From: Silurus meridionalis
Taxonomy: Eukaryota > Chordata > Actinopteri > Siluriformes > Siluridae
Assembly: GCF_014805685.1 (NCBI RefSeq)
Contig: NC_060885.1
Span: 34,635,632 to 34,699,631 of the forward strand
DNA: 64,000 nucleotides
Direction of reading: 5' to 3'
Positions 24,570 to 48,339 of the stretch are shown here, piece by piece; the first letter of the stretch is position 1; the number at the start of each line of letters is the position of its first letter. The translations under genes were made by a program, and so were the position numbers. The notes below the pieces were generated by a model that was given only the letters and a program-made list of their open reading frames with translations, was not told the DNA's origin and made no database searches.

Positions 24570-24904
24570 ACACACAACTGTGTGACTGATCTGTACAACC
24601 AGACTCAACACACATACACATCACACACCCAGGTTTCAGCACCATTCACACCTTTCATTATCGCAAAATGTTTACATGCCGTTTGTTGCTGATCTTCAGG
24701 GACTTGCTCTCTTTGCACAATATTCTGTCCAAATCCTTTGGTCACTGTTCAGTTTATTTTGATTGCTGCTATTGTAGAATTGCACAATTCTCTTTACATT
24801 TTTCTGTTTACATTTTTCTGCTACTGTGCACCTTATTCTGTCACGACAGGTTTTACTGGCGGAGCTATTGCTGTTTTTATTTTTATATTTTGTGTATTGT
24901 GTAT

Positions 24905-25425
24905 TGTCCTGCACTGTCTTGTGTTGTCTTTTGCACTGTCCTGTGTTGTCTTTTGCACTGTCTTGTGTTGTCTTTTGCACTGTCCTGTGTTGTCTTTTGC
25001 ACTGTCTTGTGTTGTCTTTTACTGTCTTGTGTTGTCTTTTGCACTGTCCTGTGTTGTCTTTTGCACTGTCCTGTGTTGTCTTTTACACTGTCTTGTGTTG
25101 TCTTTTACACTGTCTTGTGTTGTCTTTTACACTGTCCTGTGTTGTCTTTTGCACTGTCTTGTGTTGTCTTTTGCACTGTCTTGTGTTGTCTTTTGCACTG
25201 TCCTGTGTTGTCTTTTGCACTGTCCTGTGTTGTCTTTTGCACTGTCTTGTGTTGTCTTTTGCACTGTCTTGTGTTGTCTTTTGCACTGTCTTGTGTTGTC
25301 TTTTGCACTGTCCTGTGTTGTCTTTTGCACTGTCTTGTGTTGTCTTTTGCACTGTCCTGTGTTGTCTTTTGCACTGTCTTGTGTTGTCTTTTGCACTGTC
25401 TTGTGTTGTCTTTTGCACTGTTTGC
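24905..25425 (+). repeat. 22-bp minisatellite in LINE 3' untranslated region
   Basis: Over twenty tandem copies of a 22-bp unit TTGCACTGTCYTGTGTTGTC plus TT, differing mainly by C/T at one site and GCAC/ACAC at another. Because the unit length is not a multiple of 3 and has no stops, all three plus frames and several minus frames stay open for 250-280 codons. These frames are not genes. Confidence 0.95.
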
Positions 25426-25704
25426 ACCAGTTGCACACATGCACTTTATGTGGTGAAGATCTTAGTTCCTGGCCGTGTGTTCTTCTGTTCTGTGACTGTT
25501 GTTTTATGTTGTTTTATGGAGCACCTGGGTTCAGAGGAACGTTGTTTCATTTCACTGTATACTGCATCAGCTATATATGGTTGAAATGACAATAAAAGCT
25601 TCTTGACTTGACTTGAAGTGTGAAAGCCTTATTGGCAACCATGGAGGAACACATGCACGGAATAGCAAGTACAAACTTTCCTTTTACTTCGATACTTTAC
25701 ATAG

Positions 25705-25716
25705 TTATATATATAG

Positions 25717-25775
<59 letters not shown>
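25705..25775. repeat. (TA)n microsatellite
   Basis: A TA run of about 70 bp between the LINE 3' end and the msh6 promoter. Confidence 0.97.
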
Positions 25776-25778
<3 letters not shown>

Positions 25779-25852
25779 ATTTTTAAATCTGAAACTGGAA
25801 TATCTGCTTGTATGTGTTCATTTTCCCCGGTCGGTTAATACAATTTACATTT

Positions 25853-26287
25853 TTGCGCATGCGCGGCGGATTGTTGGCGGTGTGACCCGATCCGCGTCCA
25901 TTTTGTTCCTCAGTTCAGTTCTACAGCCTGGGTAGCCGCAGATCCGGTACCACTCCCATACCAGGAACACATGCCATTTGTACACGCGCTAGTGACGTAC
26001 ACACCACGCCCACTTCCACTTTGCACTTTCCCGCGAACTGCCCTGTGCAGCGGGCCGCGTGGAGGAGAAGCAGCACCGAACCTCAGCCCAGACACAGCGA
26101 ACCTCCGGTGGAGACACACCGAACCTCAGCCCAGACACAGCGAACTTCCGGCGCAGACACACCGAACCTCCGGCGCAGACACACCGACCCTCCGGCCCAG
26201 ACACACCGAACCTCCGGCCCAGACACACCGAACCTCCGGCCCAGACACACCGAACCTCCGGCACACCAGCTCGGACAGTGAACAGTC
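25853..26287 (+). promoter_or_regulatory. msh6: msh6 promoter and 5' leader with NRF1-like site
   Basis: The GC-rich DNA begins with TTGCGCATGCGCGG (25853-25866), a strong match to the NRF1 consensus, followed by GGCGGATTGTTGGCGG. There is no TATA box, which fits a housekeeping repair gene. A 22-bp minisatellite (26085-26265) occupies the stretch just before the ATG, so it is probably transcribed as 5' leader. The transcription start was not determined. Confidence 0.6.
26085..26265 (+). repeat. 22-bp minisatellite in msh6 5' leader
   Basis: About eight tandem copies of a unit like GAACCTCCGGCCCAGACACA plus CC. The right half is almost perfect and the left half is diverged. It ends 20-25 bp before the msh6 ATG. 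Each unit carries a CpG. Frames open through it are repeat products. Confidence 0.9.
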
Positions 26288-29200
26288 ATGGCGAAGCAGA
26301 GCTCCATTTTTAATTTCTTTACAAAGTCTCCTCCAGCCGTCGCGAAAACAAAATGGAATCCGAATGAAGCAGAAGCTTCTTCAGCCCCCAGATCCAGCAG
26401 TTTCCCCGGGGAGGAAACCAAGAGCAAGACGGCCGCGGAGAAAACCTGCAAGACCCCGAAAAGAGTCTCTCATGGGAAACTATTTGGACAAATAAATTCC
26501 GATACAAACCGAAGGTGATATTAAAATACTGTTTAGTGATTTTTCCCTTTATATTAACTAATCAAACTCACACAAACACACGCGCACAAACTCACACAAA
26601 CACACGTGCACAAACTCACACAAACACACGTGCACGCACACAAACAAACGCACGCGCACACACGCCGTGCCGAGGTTTGCAGGGTGAAGGTAGAAAGTTG
26701 GGCTGATGCTGTACACGATTGTGTAGACGATTGTGTAGACGATTGTGTAGACGATTGTGTAGACGATGCTGTAGACGATGCTGTAGACGATGCTGTACAC
26801 GATTGTGTAGACGATTGTGTAGACGATTGTGTAGACGATTGTGTAGATGATGCTGTAGATGATGCTGTAGATGATGCTGTAGATGATGCTGTAGATGATG
26901 CTGTACACGATTGTGTAGACGATTGTGTAGACGATTGTGTAGACGATTGTGTAGATGATTGTGTAGATGATGCTGTAGATGATGCTGTAGATGATGCTGT
27001 AGATGATGCTGTACACGATTGTGTAGATGATTGTGTAGATGATGCTGTAGATGATGCTGTAGATGATGCTGTAGATGATTGTGTAGATGATGCTGTACAC
27101 GATTGTGTACACGATTGTGTAGATGATTGTGTAGATGATTGTGTAGATGATGCTGTAGATGATGCTGTACACGATTGTGTAGATGATGCTGTAGATGATG
27201 CTGTAGATGATGCTGTAGATGATTGATGATGCTGTAGATGATTGTGTAGATGATTGTGTAGATGATTGTGTAGATGATGCTGTACACGATTGTGTAGATG
27301 ATGCTGTAGATGATGCTGTAGATGATGGTGTAGATGATGCTGTAGATGATTGTGTAGATGATGCTGTAGATGATTGTGTAGATGATTGTGTAGATGATGC
27401 TGTAGATGATGCTGTACATGATGCTGTAGATGATTGTGTAGATGATTGTGTAGATGATGCTGTAGATGATTGTGTAGATGATGCTGTAGATGATTTGTAT
27501 GCTGTGTGTAGATGAAAAAGGCATTTTCAGGATGAGATCTGATGAGAAATGAATGAGTATGTTGTGTTGTAATGTTTATTGCAGAGAAGCAGTTCAGGAA
27601 TCATAAGTTAAATGTGTGCTGGACGTCATCTCTCTCCAGTTTTCCAGGGTTCTTCAGGGTTCATGTATTAATGAAAGCGGGAAAAATGCCACTAAACCCA
27701 TCTTCCCTTTGATCCACAATATTTACATTTTATTCTTAAACTACATAATAAATCAGATTGAAATAAAAATGATGTGAATTTGCTGTAGCCTGAATTGGAA
27801 GCGCTTTTGGAATGAAGGTTTGGTTTCATGTCTCTGATATTACAGCTTCAGAGTCTTGTTTATGGTCTGAATTGCTGTATTAGATGTTGAACACTATTGT
27901 ACTATAAACTGGATTGTTTCTGTCTTTATATTGTCTTGAAAATAAAACTGTATTAGTTTCTAAATATTATCATAAATGAGAGGATCCACAGCAACTTTAC
28001 TCGCAATATAATCCTGTGTGGCCTTCAGTCAGGTTTGATCCTCGGCCCGTTTACAGGAAAGTGTTTAAAGGGAATAAATCAGAATGTTTGTTTGTTTTAA
28101 ATTAATTTAAGTGTGAATACTTTCAGCTCTTCGTTCTCCTTTCATGCGGGTGATCTGGTGTGGGCGAGACTAGAAGGGCACCCCTGGTGGCCGTGCATGG
28201 TGGTGCCCCAGCCGCTGAGTGGGCAGCAGATGAGAGGCAGGGGCCAAGATCAGAGAGTCCATGTCCATTTTTTTGATGAGCCAGCAACAAGGGGCTGGGT
28301 CCGAAAGCAGTACATTCGTGAATATAAAGGTGAGCGGAGCTTGTGTGACGTGTATCTGGAGATCTGTAGCTTCATTGGAACTGCTTAATAGTCTGACATG
28401 GAATGCGTTTCGACAGGTTCAGACAGTGCTGAGGCCAAAAGTGGTGGTTTATTCTTCAGTGGAAAGCCTGTGATTCGCAGAGCAATGGAGTTGGCAGACA
28501 GTCTGCTGCAGGACGGCCCTGAGCAGAGACTAAAAATACCCGTCTGTATGGATGCATCTGATGAGGAATCGGAGGATGGAGAAATAATGGAGGTAAGAAG
28601 CAGTGTTCAGCATATATTTCCAGTCTTTATTTTTTTTAATTGATTGAATTGTTTGTCTTATTAAATTCACTTATTAATTTCTTTCTCTTCTGATGAGAAA
28701 TTTTAATTATTAATTTATGAAAATTGTTGTTGTGTAGTCAATAGGAAGTGTGCAGTTATGACAATAATATTAATGCCTTCAGCTCTACTAGACTTTAAAC
28801 CCCGTTAGCACATGTGTGTATCTAGCTATAGTTCAGCTTTGACACGTTCTTGATTAGAAATTCCCTGCCCGTCTGACATTAAACGTTCAGGAAAGGAAAA
28901 GGTGTGAATTTTGTGTTGTGTGAAATCAAATTCTCTGCAGGTTGAAAAATCGACGGCATCAGATGAAGAAATGTCAGAAGAAGAGGTTCAGAAGGTGAAG
29001 CCTAGCAGGCGTTCATCACGTGCTCCAGCAGAACACGGCCAGAAACCCAAACGTCGGCGTATTGTAGTGGCCTCTGACAGCGAGGGCTCTGGTGAGGAGT
29101 TCAAGCCAGATCATGCCGAAAGCAGCAGTGAAGATGAGGATGAAGATGTGATCGTCAGTGATGTGGAGGCGAGCGGACCGGAGTCTGAACCAGACAGTCC

Positions 29201-32200
29201 TGTGAAACCTGTAAAACGGAAACGTGCATCAGAGAAAACTGCTAAAACAAAGACTACAACTGGACCTTCAGAGATCTTCAAGAGCAATCCCGTAACTGTT
29301 GCAGCCGACACAAAGTCACGTCTTTCTGCTTTTTCAGCTCCGGACAGCTTTGAGAGTCAAGGCAGTGCTTCAGGAAACCTGGATGGGACTGGGGTATGGG
29401 ACCATGAAAAACTGGATTGGTTGCAGGATGGGAGAAGAAAAGATGCTCGGAGGAGGCGTCAGTCAGAAGAGGAATACGACCCGACCAGTCTGTATGTGCC
29501 TGAAGACTTCCTGAACAGGGTTACTCCTGGGATGCGTCGATGGTGGCAGCTTAAATCAGAGATGTTTGATACTGTTCTTTTCTATAAAGTGGGCAAGTTT
29601 TACGAGCTCTACCACATGGATGCTGTGGTTGGTGTTAACGAGTTGGGGCTGACTTTTATGAAAGGCACCTGGGCACATTCTGGTTTCCCTGAGATCGGTT
29701 TTGGACGTTTCTCTGATGTGCTCGTACAGAAAGGTTACAAGGTGGCACGTGTAGAACAGACGGAGACCCCTGAAATGATGGAAGCACGATGCAAGGCTAT
29801 GGCACGTCCCACTAAATTTGATCGTGTAGTTCGGCGAGAAGTCTGCAGAATTATCACGCGTGGCACCCAGACGTATAGCGTACTCGACGGAGCGCCATCT
29901 GAGGCCGAAAGCAAGTATCTCCTGAGTGTGAAAGAAAAGAATCAGGTGGAAAGCACAGGTCAAAGCCACATATATGGGGTCTGCTTCATCGATAGCTCAG
30001 TGGGTCGCTTTTATGTAGGTCAGTTCCAAGATGACCGCCACTGTTCGCGCCTGCGCACCCTAGTGGCACATTATGTACCAGCTCAGGTGCTTTTTGAAAA
30101 GGGTAACTTGTCATCTGAGACACGGAAGGTCTTCAAGGCTGCTCTGTCCTCAGCAATGCATGAGGGTCTCAATGCTGGCTCACAGTTCTGGGATGCTCAG
30201 AAAACCCTGAAAACCTTGGCAGATGAAGACTACTTTAACAAAAGTGAAGAAGAGAATGGTAGTTCTTCTGGATCAATTCTCCCCAATGCTCTAAAATCTA
30301 TGACTTCTGAAAGTGACTCGCTAGGACTTACTCCTAAAGAAGGTTATGAACTTGCTCTTTCTGCACTTGGAGGCTGCATATTCTATCTTAAAAAATGTCT
30401 GGTTGATCACGAGCTTCTTTCCATGGCTAACTTTCAGGAATATGTTCCAGTGGATGTGGAGATCCAGCAGTCGGAGAATGCAGAGAATTTCTTTGCTCAA
30501 ACTTGCCAACGCATGGTGCTGGATGGAGTAACATTGGCCAACCTTGAGATTCTCCAGAATGGTTCTACTGGAGGCACAGAAGGTACTCTGCTTGAACAGT
30601 TAGACACTTGCTGCACTCCTTTTGGAAAGAGGCTGCTGAAACAGTGGCTCTGTGGTCCCCTGTGTAACCCAGCTTCCATTAATGATCGGTTAGCTGCTCT
30701 TGAAGACCTGATGGGTGCTCCAGCACAAGCTACTGAGGTTACTGAGCTCCTGAAGAAACTTCCAGACCTTGAAAGGTTACTCAGCAAAATCCACAGTATG
30801 GGCACTCCTATGAAGGGCCAGGACCACCCAGACAGCAGAGCAATTCTTTACGAGGAGATCGTTTATAGCAAACGCAAGATTGCCGACTTCCTTTCGTCAC
30901 TGGAAGGGTTCAAAACCATGCAGGAAATCGTGACGATCATGGAGTCCGTCTCTGAAGGGTTCCAGTCTAAATTGCTTCGGCAAATAGTGATTTTAAAAAC
31001 AAGAAGTGACGAGGGGCTGTTTCCTGATCTCGAACCTGAGCTTAAACGTTGGGACACGGCTTTCGACCATCAAAAAGCACGCACAACTGGTGTGATCACA
31101 CCCAAAGCTGGCTTTGACCCGGAGTATGACCAGGCTCTGACTGCGATCAAGGAATGCGAGGGAAATCTTCAAGACTACTTGGCTCGACAGAAGAAACGAC
31201 TTGGCTGCAAGAATCTCTCTTACTGGGGCACAGGACGGAACCGCTATCAAATGGAGGTTCCAGACAGTGTTTCTGAGAGGAACATACCAGAAGAATTCGA
31301 GGTGAGGTCTACAAAGAAGGGCTGGAAGAGATACGCAACAAAGGAGATCGAGCGCATGTTCTCCGAGATGCAGAGCTGGGAGGACAAAAGAGACGCTGCA
31401 CTTAAAGATTGCATGAGGAGACTGTTTTACAACTTTGATAAAAATTACAGAAACTGGCAGACTGCTGTGGAGTGCGTGTCGGTTCTCGGTAAGAATAAAA
31501 ACATTCACATTTCATTCCGTTTTTAATTCCTCTTAAGAGAATACAGACTGATATGGAAACCATCTTTATAGATGCAAGTTCAAAACTTCTCCCATACGCT
31601 GTAGATGAATTGGTAAATAAAGATTCCACTGCTACCTCAGGACTACAAATCCCAGGGAAAACTGGATGTATTTATCTAAAACCTTCTTCATATTACACGC
31701 TGATGTTCAGAGCTAATGCTGCTGGTGCAATAGTGTAAACTGTGATGAACAAATTTGTGTTTTGCAGTTAATCGAGTTCATGCACAATCCACAACATGCA
31801 AGAAAACAGGATCTAAAAGCTACATGATTCACAATTTTGTTTCAGAAATACCTACAAAACACAAGAAACTAAAATACTTGTGATGGAAGCACCAGCGCTG
31901 GGATTCTAGTCCCTCGTTATTGACTGTATCTTCCCTTTTAATCTTCTATTGGAAGAAGTAGAACTTAATGAAGATGACTGGATCTCCTCCCAGGGGTCAC
32001 CAAGATCTGTAAACTTTTCATAACATTTAAACCATTCAGCATGATTCTGATTGTCGTGAAGGTTCTGAGTAGTTGAAGAAATTTGTAAAGTTTTCTTTCT
32101 CTTGACCCACCACAGATTTTGTATAAAAACTTCACGTTATTGGTGGATCTTCGTGCAACATGCAAATGAATTTGACTGCAAACTTACTGAAGGTGAACTC

Positions 32201-34234
32201 GGATCTCAGCAATTGTGTGTCCATCTGTAGAACTTTAATTAAAACCTTTATCGAGTCCCTCAGCACAAAGTTATTCATCTCCAAAGTTCACAAATGAAAT
32301 GCCTCATAACATTTGAATCACATGACAGAAAGTCCTTGAACCCATTAATTGCTGTATTTGGTATTTATTTGAATTTTAGAACTTGATGATGTGATCTTCT
32401 AGATTTAAAATACAAAATTACACCATTATTATTATTTACCTTTTAGTTTCTCCTGAACAGTTTTACTGATAGTGATGCTTGTGAAACCCGTGTTTTATGG
32501 ACTAATGAGTAGCACAGTGACGACACCACTGTGTTCTGTGCTGTTGCAGATGTGCTGTTGAGTTTGACCCGATACAGTCAGAGTGGGAACGGAATAATGG
32601 TGAAACCAGAGATTGTTCTGCCAGGCAACGGGCCCCATTTTTCCCCCTTCCTGGACCTCCGAGGATCTCGGCACCCCTGTGTAACCAAAACCTATTTTGG
32701 CGATGACTTCATCCCCAATGATATCTTTATCGGTTGTTCTGGCAATGATGATGATGAGGAGAACATGGACAAGAAGGCGGCACTGGCCCCATGTGTACTT
32801 GTCACAGGGCCAAACATGGGAGGCAAATCGACTCTGATGAGACAGGTGTGTTTATTCTTGTGCACTTTTGTTTGGGGTACAGTTCTAATGAGTAAGCACT
32901 TCTGATGCCCAGATTCAGTTCAGTTTTGGGTTGGGAGAAGGACATTTGTTAATATAAATGGAATCTTTGATGCAGCTTTAGTTAAACTTTAATCATCAGT
33001 TTGTTTAATTTTGGAATTTTGGTGTAACGTTTAAAGTGGACAAGTGGTTTGGTTTCAGGATCTGCTGAAACATGAAGTTTTGCTTTTTGTTTTCTGATAA
33101 AGAAATGTAACCCTGTGCATTTTTTGCTGTAGTGTGGCCTGGTTGTGATCTTGGCCCAGTTGGGCTGCTACGTACCTGCTGAAAGCCTGCGTCTAACTCC
33201 TGTGGACCGAGTGTTTACTCGCCTTGGTGCCTCAGATCGCATCATGTCTGGTGAATTTCCTCACATTCTGCATGATTCGCTACATAAGGTGAAATAATGC
33301 TTAGGTTTGAAACGGTTCTCGTGACATGGTCTGGATGTTCATGTTCTGTACCTTTAGGAGAGAGTACTTTCTTTGTGGAGCTCAGTGAAACAGCCAGTAT
33401 CCTTTTGCATGGGACCCTTCATTCACTTGTTCTTCTGGATGAACTGGGTAACACACTCATTATTTTTAACAACTGCTTAGTGTTTTTTTTTTTTTTTTTC
33501 TTTTTCCTTTCAAAGCCTAAAATGCACTCAAGACAACTTCTGTGCCACTCTTTATGTGAATGTCTGTAGGCAGGGGTACGGCCACCTACGACGGCACAGC
33601 CATTGCGAGTGCTGTGGTGAAGGAGCTTTCTGAGAGGATCTGCTGCAGAACTCTGTTCTCCACCCACTACCACTCACTGGTAGAAGACTACACTCAGGAC
33701 CGGGCTGTTAAACTTGGTCATATGGTTAGTCTTGTTTTTTCTTCAGCTCAGCCTGTCTAGTCCATCTTCAGGACTAAGATTTCATTTCTGTTGTGGTTGA
33801 TGCATGTTTTATTTATTTATTTATTTTTTGCCCCCAGGCCTGCATGGTGGAGAATGAGTGTGATGAGGATCCTAGTCAGGAGACCATCACTTTCCTGTAC
33901 AAGTTCATCAGCGGTGCTTGTCCCAAAAGCTACGGCTTCAACGCGGCACGCCTTGCTGATATCCCTGAAGAGGTGATTCAGTCAGGGCACCGTAAAGCTC
34001 GTGAGTTTGAGAAGAGCACCATCGCTCTGAGGATCTTCAAGTAAGAAACAACTTTTAAAAAAATATATAGAGAATTTTTCTATAAGGATTGATATTTAAA
34101 ACATGTCTAATGTAAGAATTCTTAGATTATTGTACTTTTGTGCTCTCTTTAGGAAAGTGTGTTCGTTTGCTGAAGATCCCACGTCTGACCGTGAACAGTT
34201 TGCCAGACTGGTTCAGATGATTGATCTTTGTTAA
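26288..34234 (+). CDS. msh6: DNA mismatch repair protein MSH6
   Basis: Ten coding exons: 26288-26514, 28127-28329, 28417-28592, 28941-31488, 32550-32845, 33133-33250, 33358-33447, 33570-33724, 33838-34040, 34153-34234. All junctions are GT-AG and phase-consistent; the product is 1365 residues (human 1360). The N-terminus [11 protein letters not shown] is a PCNA-binding PIP box. A PWWP domain (GDLVWAR...HPWWPC, about 83-170) binds methylated histone H3. An acidic linker follows. The mismatch-wedge motif Phe-Tyr-Glu is at 422-424. The C-terminal ATPase has Walker [10 protein letters not shown] at 1138-1146, the signature [13 protein letters not shown], and Walker B DE at 1217-1218. MSH6 pairs with MSH2 as MutS-alpha, recognising base mismatches and small loops in the nucleus. 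All key residues are intact. Neighbours kcnk12 and fbxo11 match human synteny. Confidence 0.98.
26558..26665. repeat. (ACACAAACTCACACAAACACACGTGC)n tract
   Basis: Three to four imperfect copies of a unit mixing ACAAACTCAC and ACACACGYGC, grading into CAAACAAACGCACG. Confidence 0.85.
26703..27505 (+). repeat. 12-bp minisatellite in msh6 intron 1
   Basis: About 66 copies of the 12-mer GATGCTGTAGAC/T or GATTGTGTAGAC/T. Two binary sites vary: GCT versus TGT in the middle, and GAC versus GAT (a CpG or TpG) at the junction with the next unit. Some units have ACAC in place of AGAC. The 12-bp period keeps frames open on both strands (Val-Asp-Asp-Ala type, Ile-Tyr-Ser type); these are not genes. Confidence 0.97.
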
Positions 34235-34308
34235 AGAAAGCACTTGCGCTCTGTATGAGATGGTTATTGTTCCTTTCGAAAGTATTTTCAGTGCTACTGA
34301 CATGATCT

Positions 34309-34321
34309 AATAAAGTTTATT
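34309..34321. terminator. Back-to-back polyadenylation signals of msh6 and fbxo11
   Basis: AATAAAGTTTATT is a 13-bp perfect palindrome around its central base. It gives AATAAA on plus (34309-34314), 75 bp after the msh6 stop, and AATAAA on minus (34316-34321), about 1.3 kb after the fbxo11 stop. I saw no other minus-strand AATAAA between 34322 and 35633, so the same site may end both convergent genes. The msh6 use is likely; the fbxo11 use is inferred. Confidence 0.6.
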
Positions 34322-35633
34322 CTTCAAAATGCACATGTGGTCTCTTTCACCAGGGAATTCGAGATCTTTGTTACTAACATCTACACCATGATTAAGTACT
34401 TCACAATATATTAACCCTAGTGGTGATGGAACATGCATACAAATCAGGCTGTCTTTAAAACCCACTAGTACAGGTTTTTGGCCAACAAACCAAAAACCTG
34501 TACTTTAATAAAGCAAGAAACTGCTTTATATTCTGCAGCATTCATGTAGTTTAACTCTCTCACCCCGTCAGCATAATAATCAGAGACGTATGAGCGCTAA
34601 TCGACACTCCAGCAGTTATAAAGCGTATAAAAATGTGCCGATTGCTATTAGGAGATGAAAGTAAAGAGGACGAGTCTGAAATGTATTACACATTAAAATA
34701 AAATGTTTAAAGAATTTTTTTTCAAAATGAACATACAAATGCCACAACCTTGGCTTGTGTAAACACTCATTCTGCCATTAAAACATTAAAACACCCTTTA
34801 ATTAAAAAAAAACCAAACAAAAAAAACCCAGCAATGCTGGAGATTAGCTAGTGTTTTTCATTTTCCTGATGAATCTCTTTCACAGAAAGAACAATACATC
34901 CTGCACCATGAGTACAATTAAGTCAAAAAGGTTTTACAACTCCCAAAATTAATATTTAATAAAATAAAACATTCAAGTACATTTAAGATTCCCCGCCTGA
35001 AAATACAAAACTATGAGAAAGCGTTAAAATTGAATAGCAGTTGAATTCTGTAAAAACGCTGCAGTGCTGGTCGTATTCATCACCGTCTGGAGTTTGGCAG
35101 GAAGAAACTGCTCTTTTGCTCCAGATATGAACCTGCAATCGTTTACCCCAAATCAGCCAACGTTTCCATTCCCATCTTCTTTTCCTGTCTCTGAAAACAT
35201 CTCCAGAACAGAATGGCTGCTTTCATCATGTTTTAAAATAAGTGTCTCTTCATCGCTCGCATTACAAATCGCTTTTATCATAAGCTTTCTTCTGAATGTA
35301 GTATTTGGGAAATTCTTTTATGGAGATGGAATTAGTTCTAAAATCATTTCAGCACTGGATTGTGAAGTAGAAATCTGATGTGCTGAATGTATATGGATTT
35401 GTACGAGATGTTTCTGATGATGCTATGGACAATGAAAGAGCTCTTGCATGTGAACATCTGAAGCAGCTCGGCCTGGAGCCATTAAATTCAAAGGTGTCAT
35501 TTGGTAACGGAAGCTTGTAGAGTCGTCTGTCGGCAGCGGCCACTTCTCAAAGCACTGTACTGTAATGAAAATGGCTAAAAAAGGCAGCGGTCAGTCCCTA
35601 AAGAGTGGCGGTGAGTCTCCTGAGGTCACAGAC
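34322..35633 (-). other. fbxo11: Probable fbxo11 3' untranslated region
   Basis: AT-rich, non-coding DNA between the convergent msh6 and fbxo11 genes, with a poly-A-rich stretch at 34798-34828. I saw no repeat or additional exon. Assignment as 3' UTR depends on which fbxo11 polyadenylation site is used. Confidence 0.55.
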
Positions 35634-47369
<11,736 letters not shown>

Positions 47370-47660
47370 CTGAGGGCTTTACAGTCCAATCCACACCAGA
47401 ACCCGTCCTTATTCAAGACTGAGCTCAATCCCAATAAATCGCAAGCTCAAAAACCATCGCACTACTAATAAGTCAGAGAGCTTCCTCTTCCGAAAATGTT
47501 TTCTTTCTTTTTTTCTTTCACAAACCCGCCACCATGATGCAGGTTCCTGTTCTGAGTCTCTCAGGAGGAACCATTTACTCACAGGAACAAACGACCACAG
47601 GCGGCGTCACGTGGAACATTTCCACCAATCAGAGCGCCTCTTCCGGAACGTGCAACTGGG
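47370..47660 (-). promoter_or_regulatory. fbxo11: Putative fbxo11 promoter and 5' leader
   Basis: CpG-containing DNA upstream of the fbxo11 ATG with no TATA box. Candidate sites are a CACGTG E-box core (TCACGTGG, about 47608) and ETS-type CTTCCG/TTCCGG motifs (about 47488 and 47641). The plus strand also reads CCGCCACCATGATG at 47527. The layout fits a TATA-less housekeeping promoter; the start site is not determined. Confidence 0.45.
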
Positions 47661-47759
47661 ACTGGTTTCGGTTGTGCATTCGGTTTGTTTAATTTGGGTG
47701 TAAATGCAGGAGTTCGAGTCACTAATCACTAAACTTCTCCCTCTGTAATGATGTAAACG

Positions 47760-47784
47760 GTGTGTGTGTGTGTGTGTGTGTGTG
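47760..47784. repeat. (GT)n microsatellite
   Basis: A pure GT run of about 25 bp just before an RTE fragment. Confidence 0.95.
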
Positions 47785-47803
47785 TTTATAAGTATTATTT
47801 TGT

Positions 47804-47941
47804 AGCGATTGGCCAGGCAGAGGAACCGAGCTGTGCTGCAAGTTAGAGCAATAAAGGATGGAGATGGAAATGTGTTAAATAGTAAGGAGAGTGTTGAAAA
47901 GATGGAGGGAGTATTTTTAGCAGCTGATGAATGAGGAAAAT

Positions 47942-47980
<39 letters not shown>

Positions 47981-48335
47981 GTTGGATGGTGTGGAGATGG
48001 TGAAGCAGGAAGTGGATAGGATTAGTAAGGAGGAAGAGTGGGAAGTCGGTTGGACCAGATGACATACCGTTAGAAGCATGGAGATGTTTAGGAGAGATGC
48101 AGTGGAGTTTTTAACAAGATTGTGTAAGTTCAGGTACCTGGGGTCAACAGTGCAGAGTAATGGAGAGTGTGTTAGAGAAGTGAAGAAAAGAGTGCAGGCA
48201 GGGTGGAGTGGGTGGAGAAGAGTGATAGCAGGAGTGATTTGTGATAGAAGAGTATCTGTGAGAGTGAAAGGGAAAGTTAATCTGCTGTGGAGAACCCTAA
48301 TGGAAGAAGCCGAAAGAAGATTTAAAGAAGAAGAT
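47804..48335 (+). mobile_element. Internally deleted RTE-like LINE fragment
   Basis: This aligns by eye with the full-length copy at 50256-53398 starting near its position 51720. It has a GA-run expansion (47942-47979) and internal jumps: from the segment GTTGGACCAGATGACATACC to CAGGTACCTGGGGTCAACAG, and from GTGAAAGGGAAAGTTA to the 3' end (CTAATGGAAGAAGCCGAAAG). All open frames are remnants. Confidence 0.8.
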
Positions 48336-48339
48336 ATAA

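Larger units (their letters stand above)
23100..25617 (+). mobile_element. L2/CR1-like non-LTR retrotransposon copy 1
   Basis: A 5'-truncated LINE on plus. Reverse transcriptase runs from about 23129 to 24507, with conserved blocks [45 protein letters not shown] and the catalytic FADDT (about 23838). It is broken by a stop before APQG (23744-23746), a frameshift between 23920 and 23950 and a stop near 24151, so it is inactive. The 3' part carries a CA run, the 22-bp minisatellite and a terminal AATAAAAGCTTCTTGACTTG repeat. The upstream half of the element, including any endonuclease, is missing and telomere-like repeats lie directly at the break. Clade assignment within L2/CR1/Rex1-type elements is tentative. 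Confidence 0.85.
26515..28126 (+). other. msh6: msh6 intron 1 with tandem arrays
   Basis: The donor is AAG|GTGATA and the acceptor TTTCAG. The intron holds an imperfect CACA-rich tract (26560-26660), the 0.8-kb 12-bp minisatellite, and about 600 bp of unique AT-rich DNA. Confidence 0.9.

Noticed and set aside
24668..25589. Cys/Leu-rich frames of 250-283 codons resembling membrane proteins
   Set aside because: Three overlapping plus frames are open at once because the 22-bp LINE minisatellite lacks stops; no gene would show this.
26558..27524. Frames of 200-300 codons in msh6 intron 1
   Set aside because: They are products of the 12-bp array, on both strands and in several frames.
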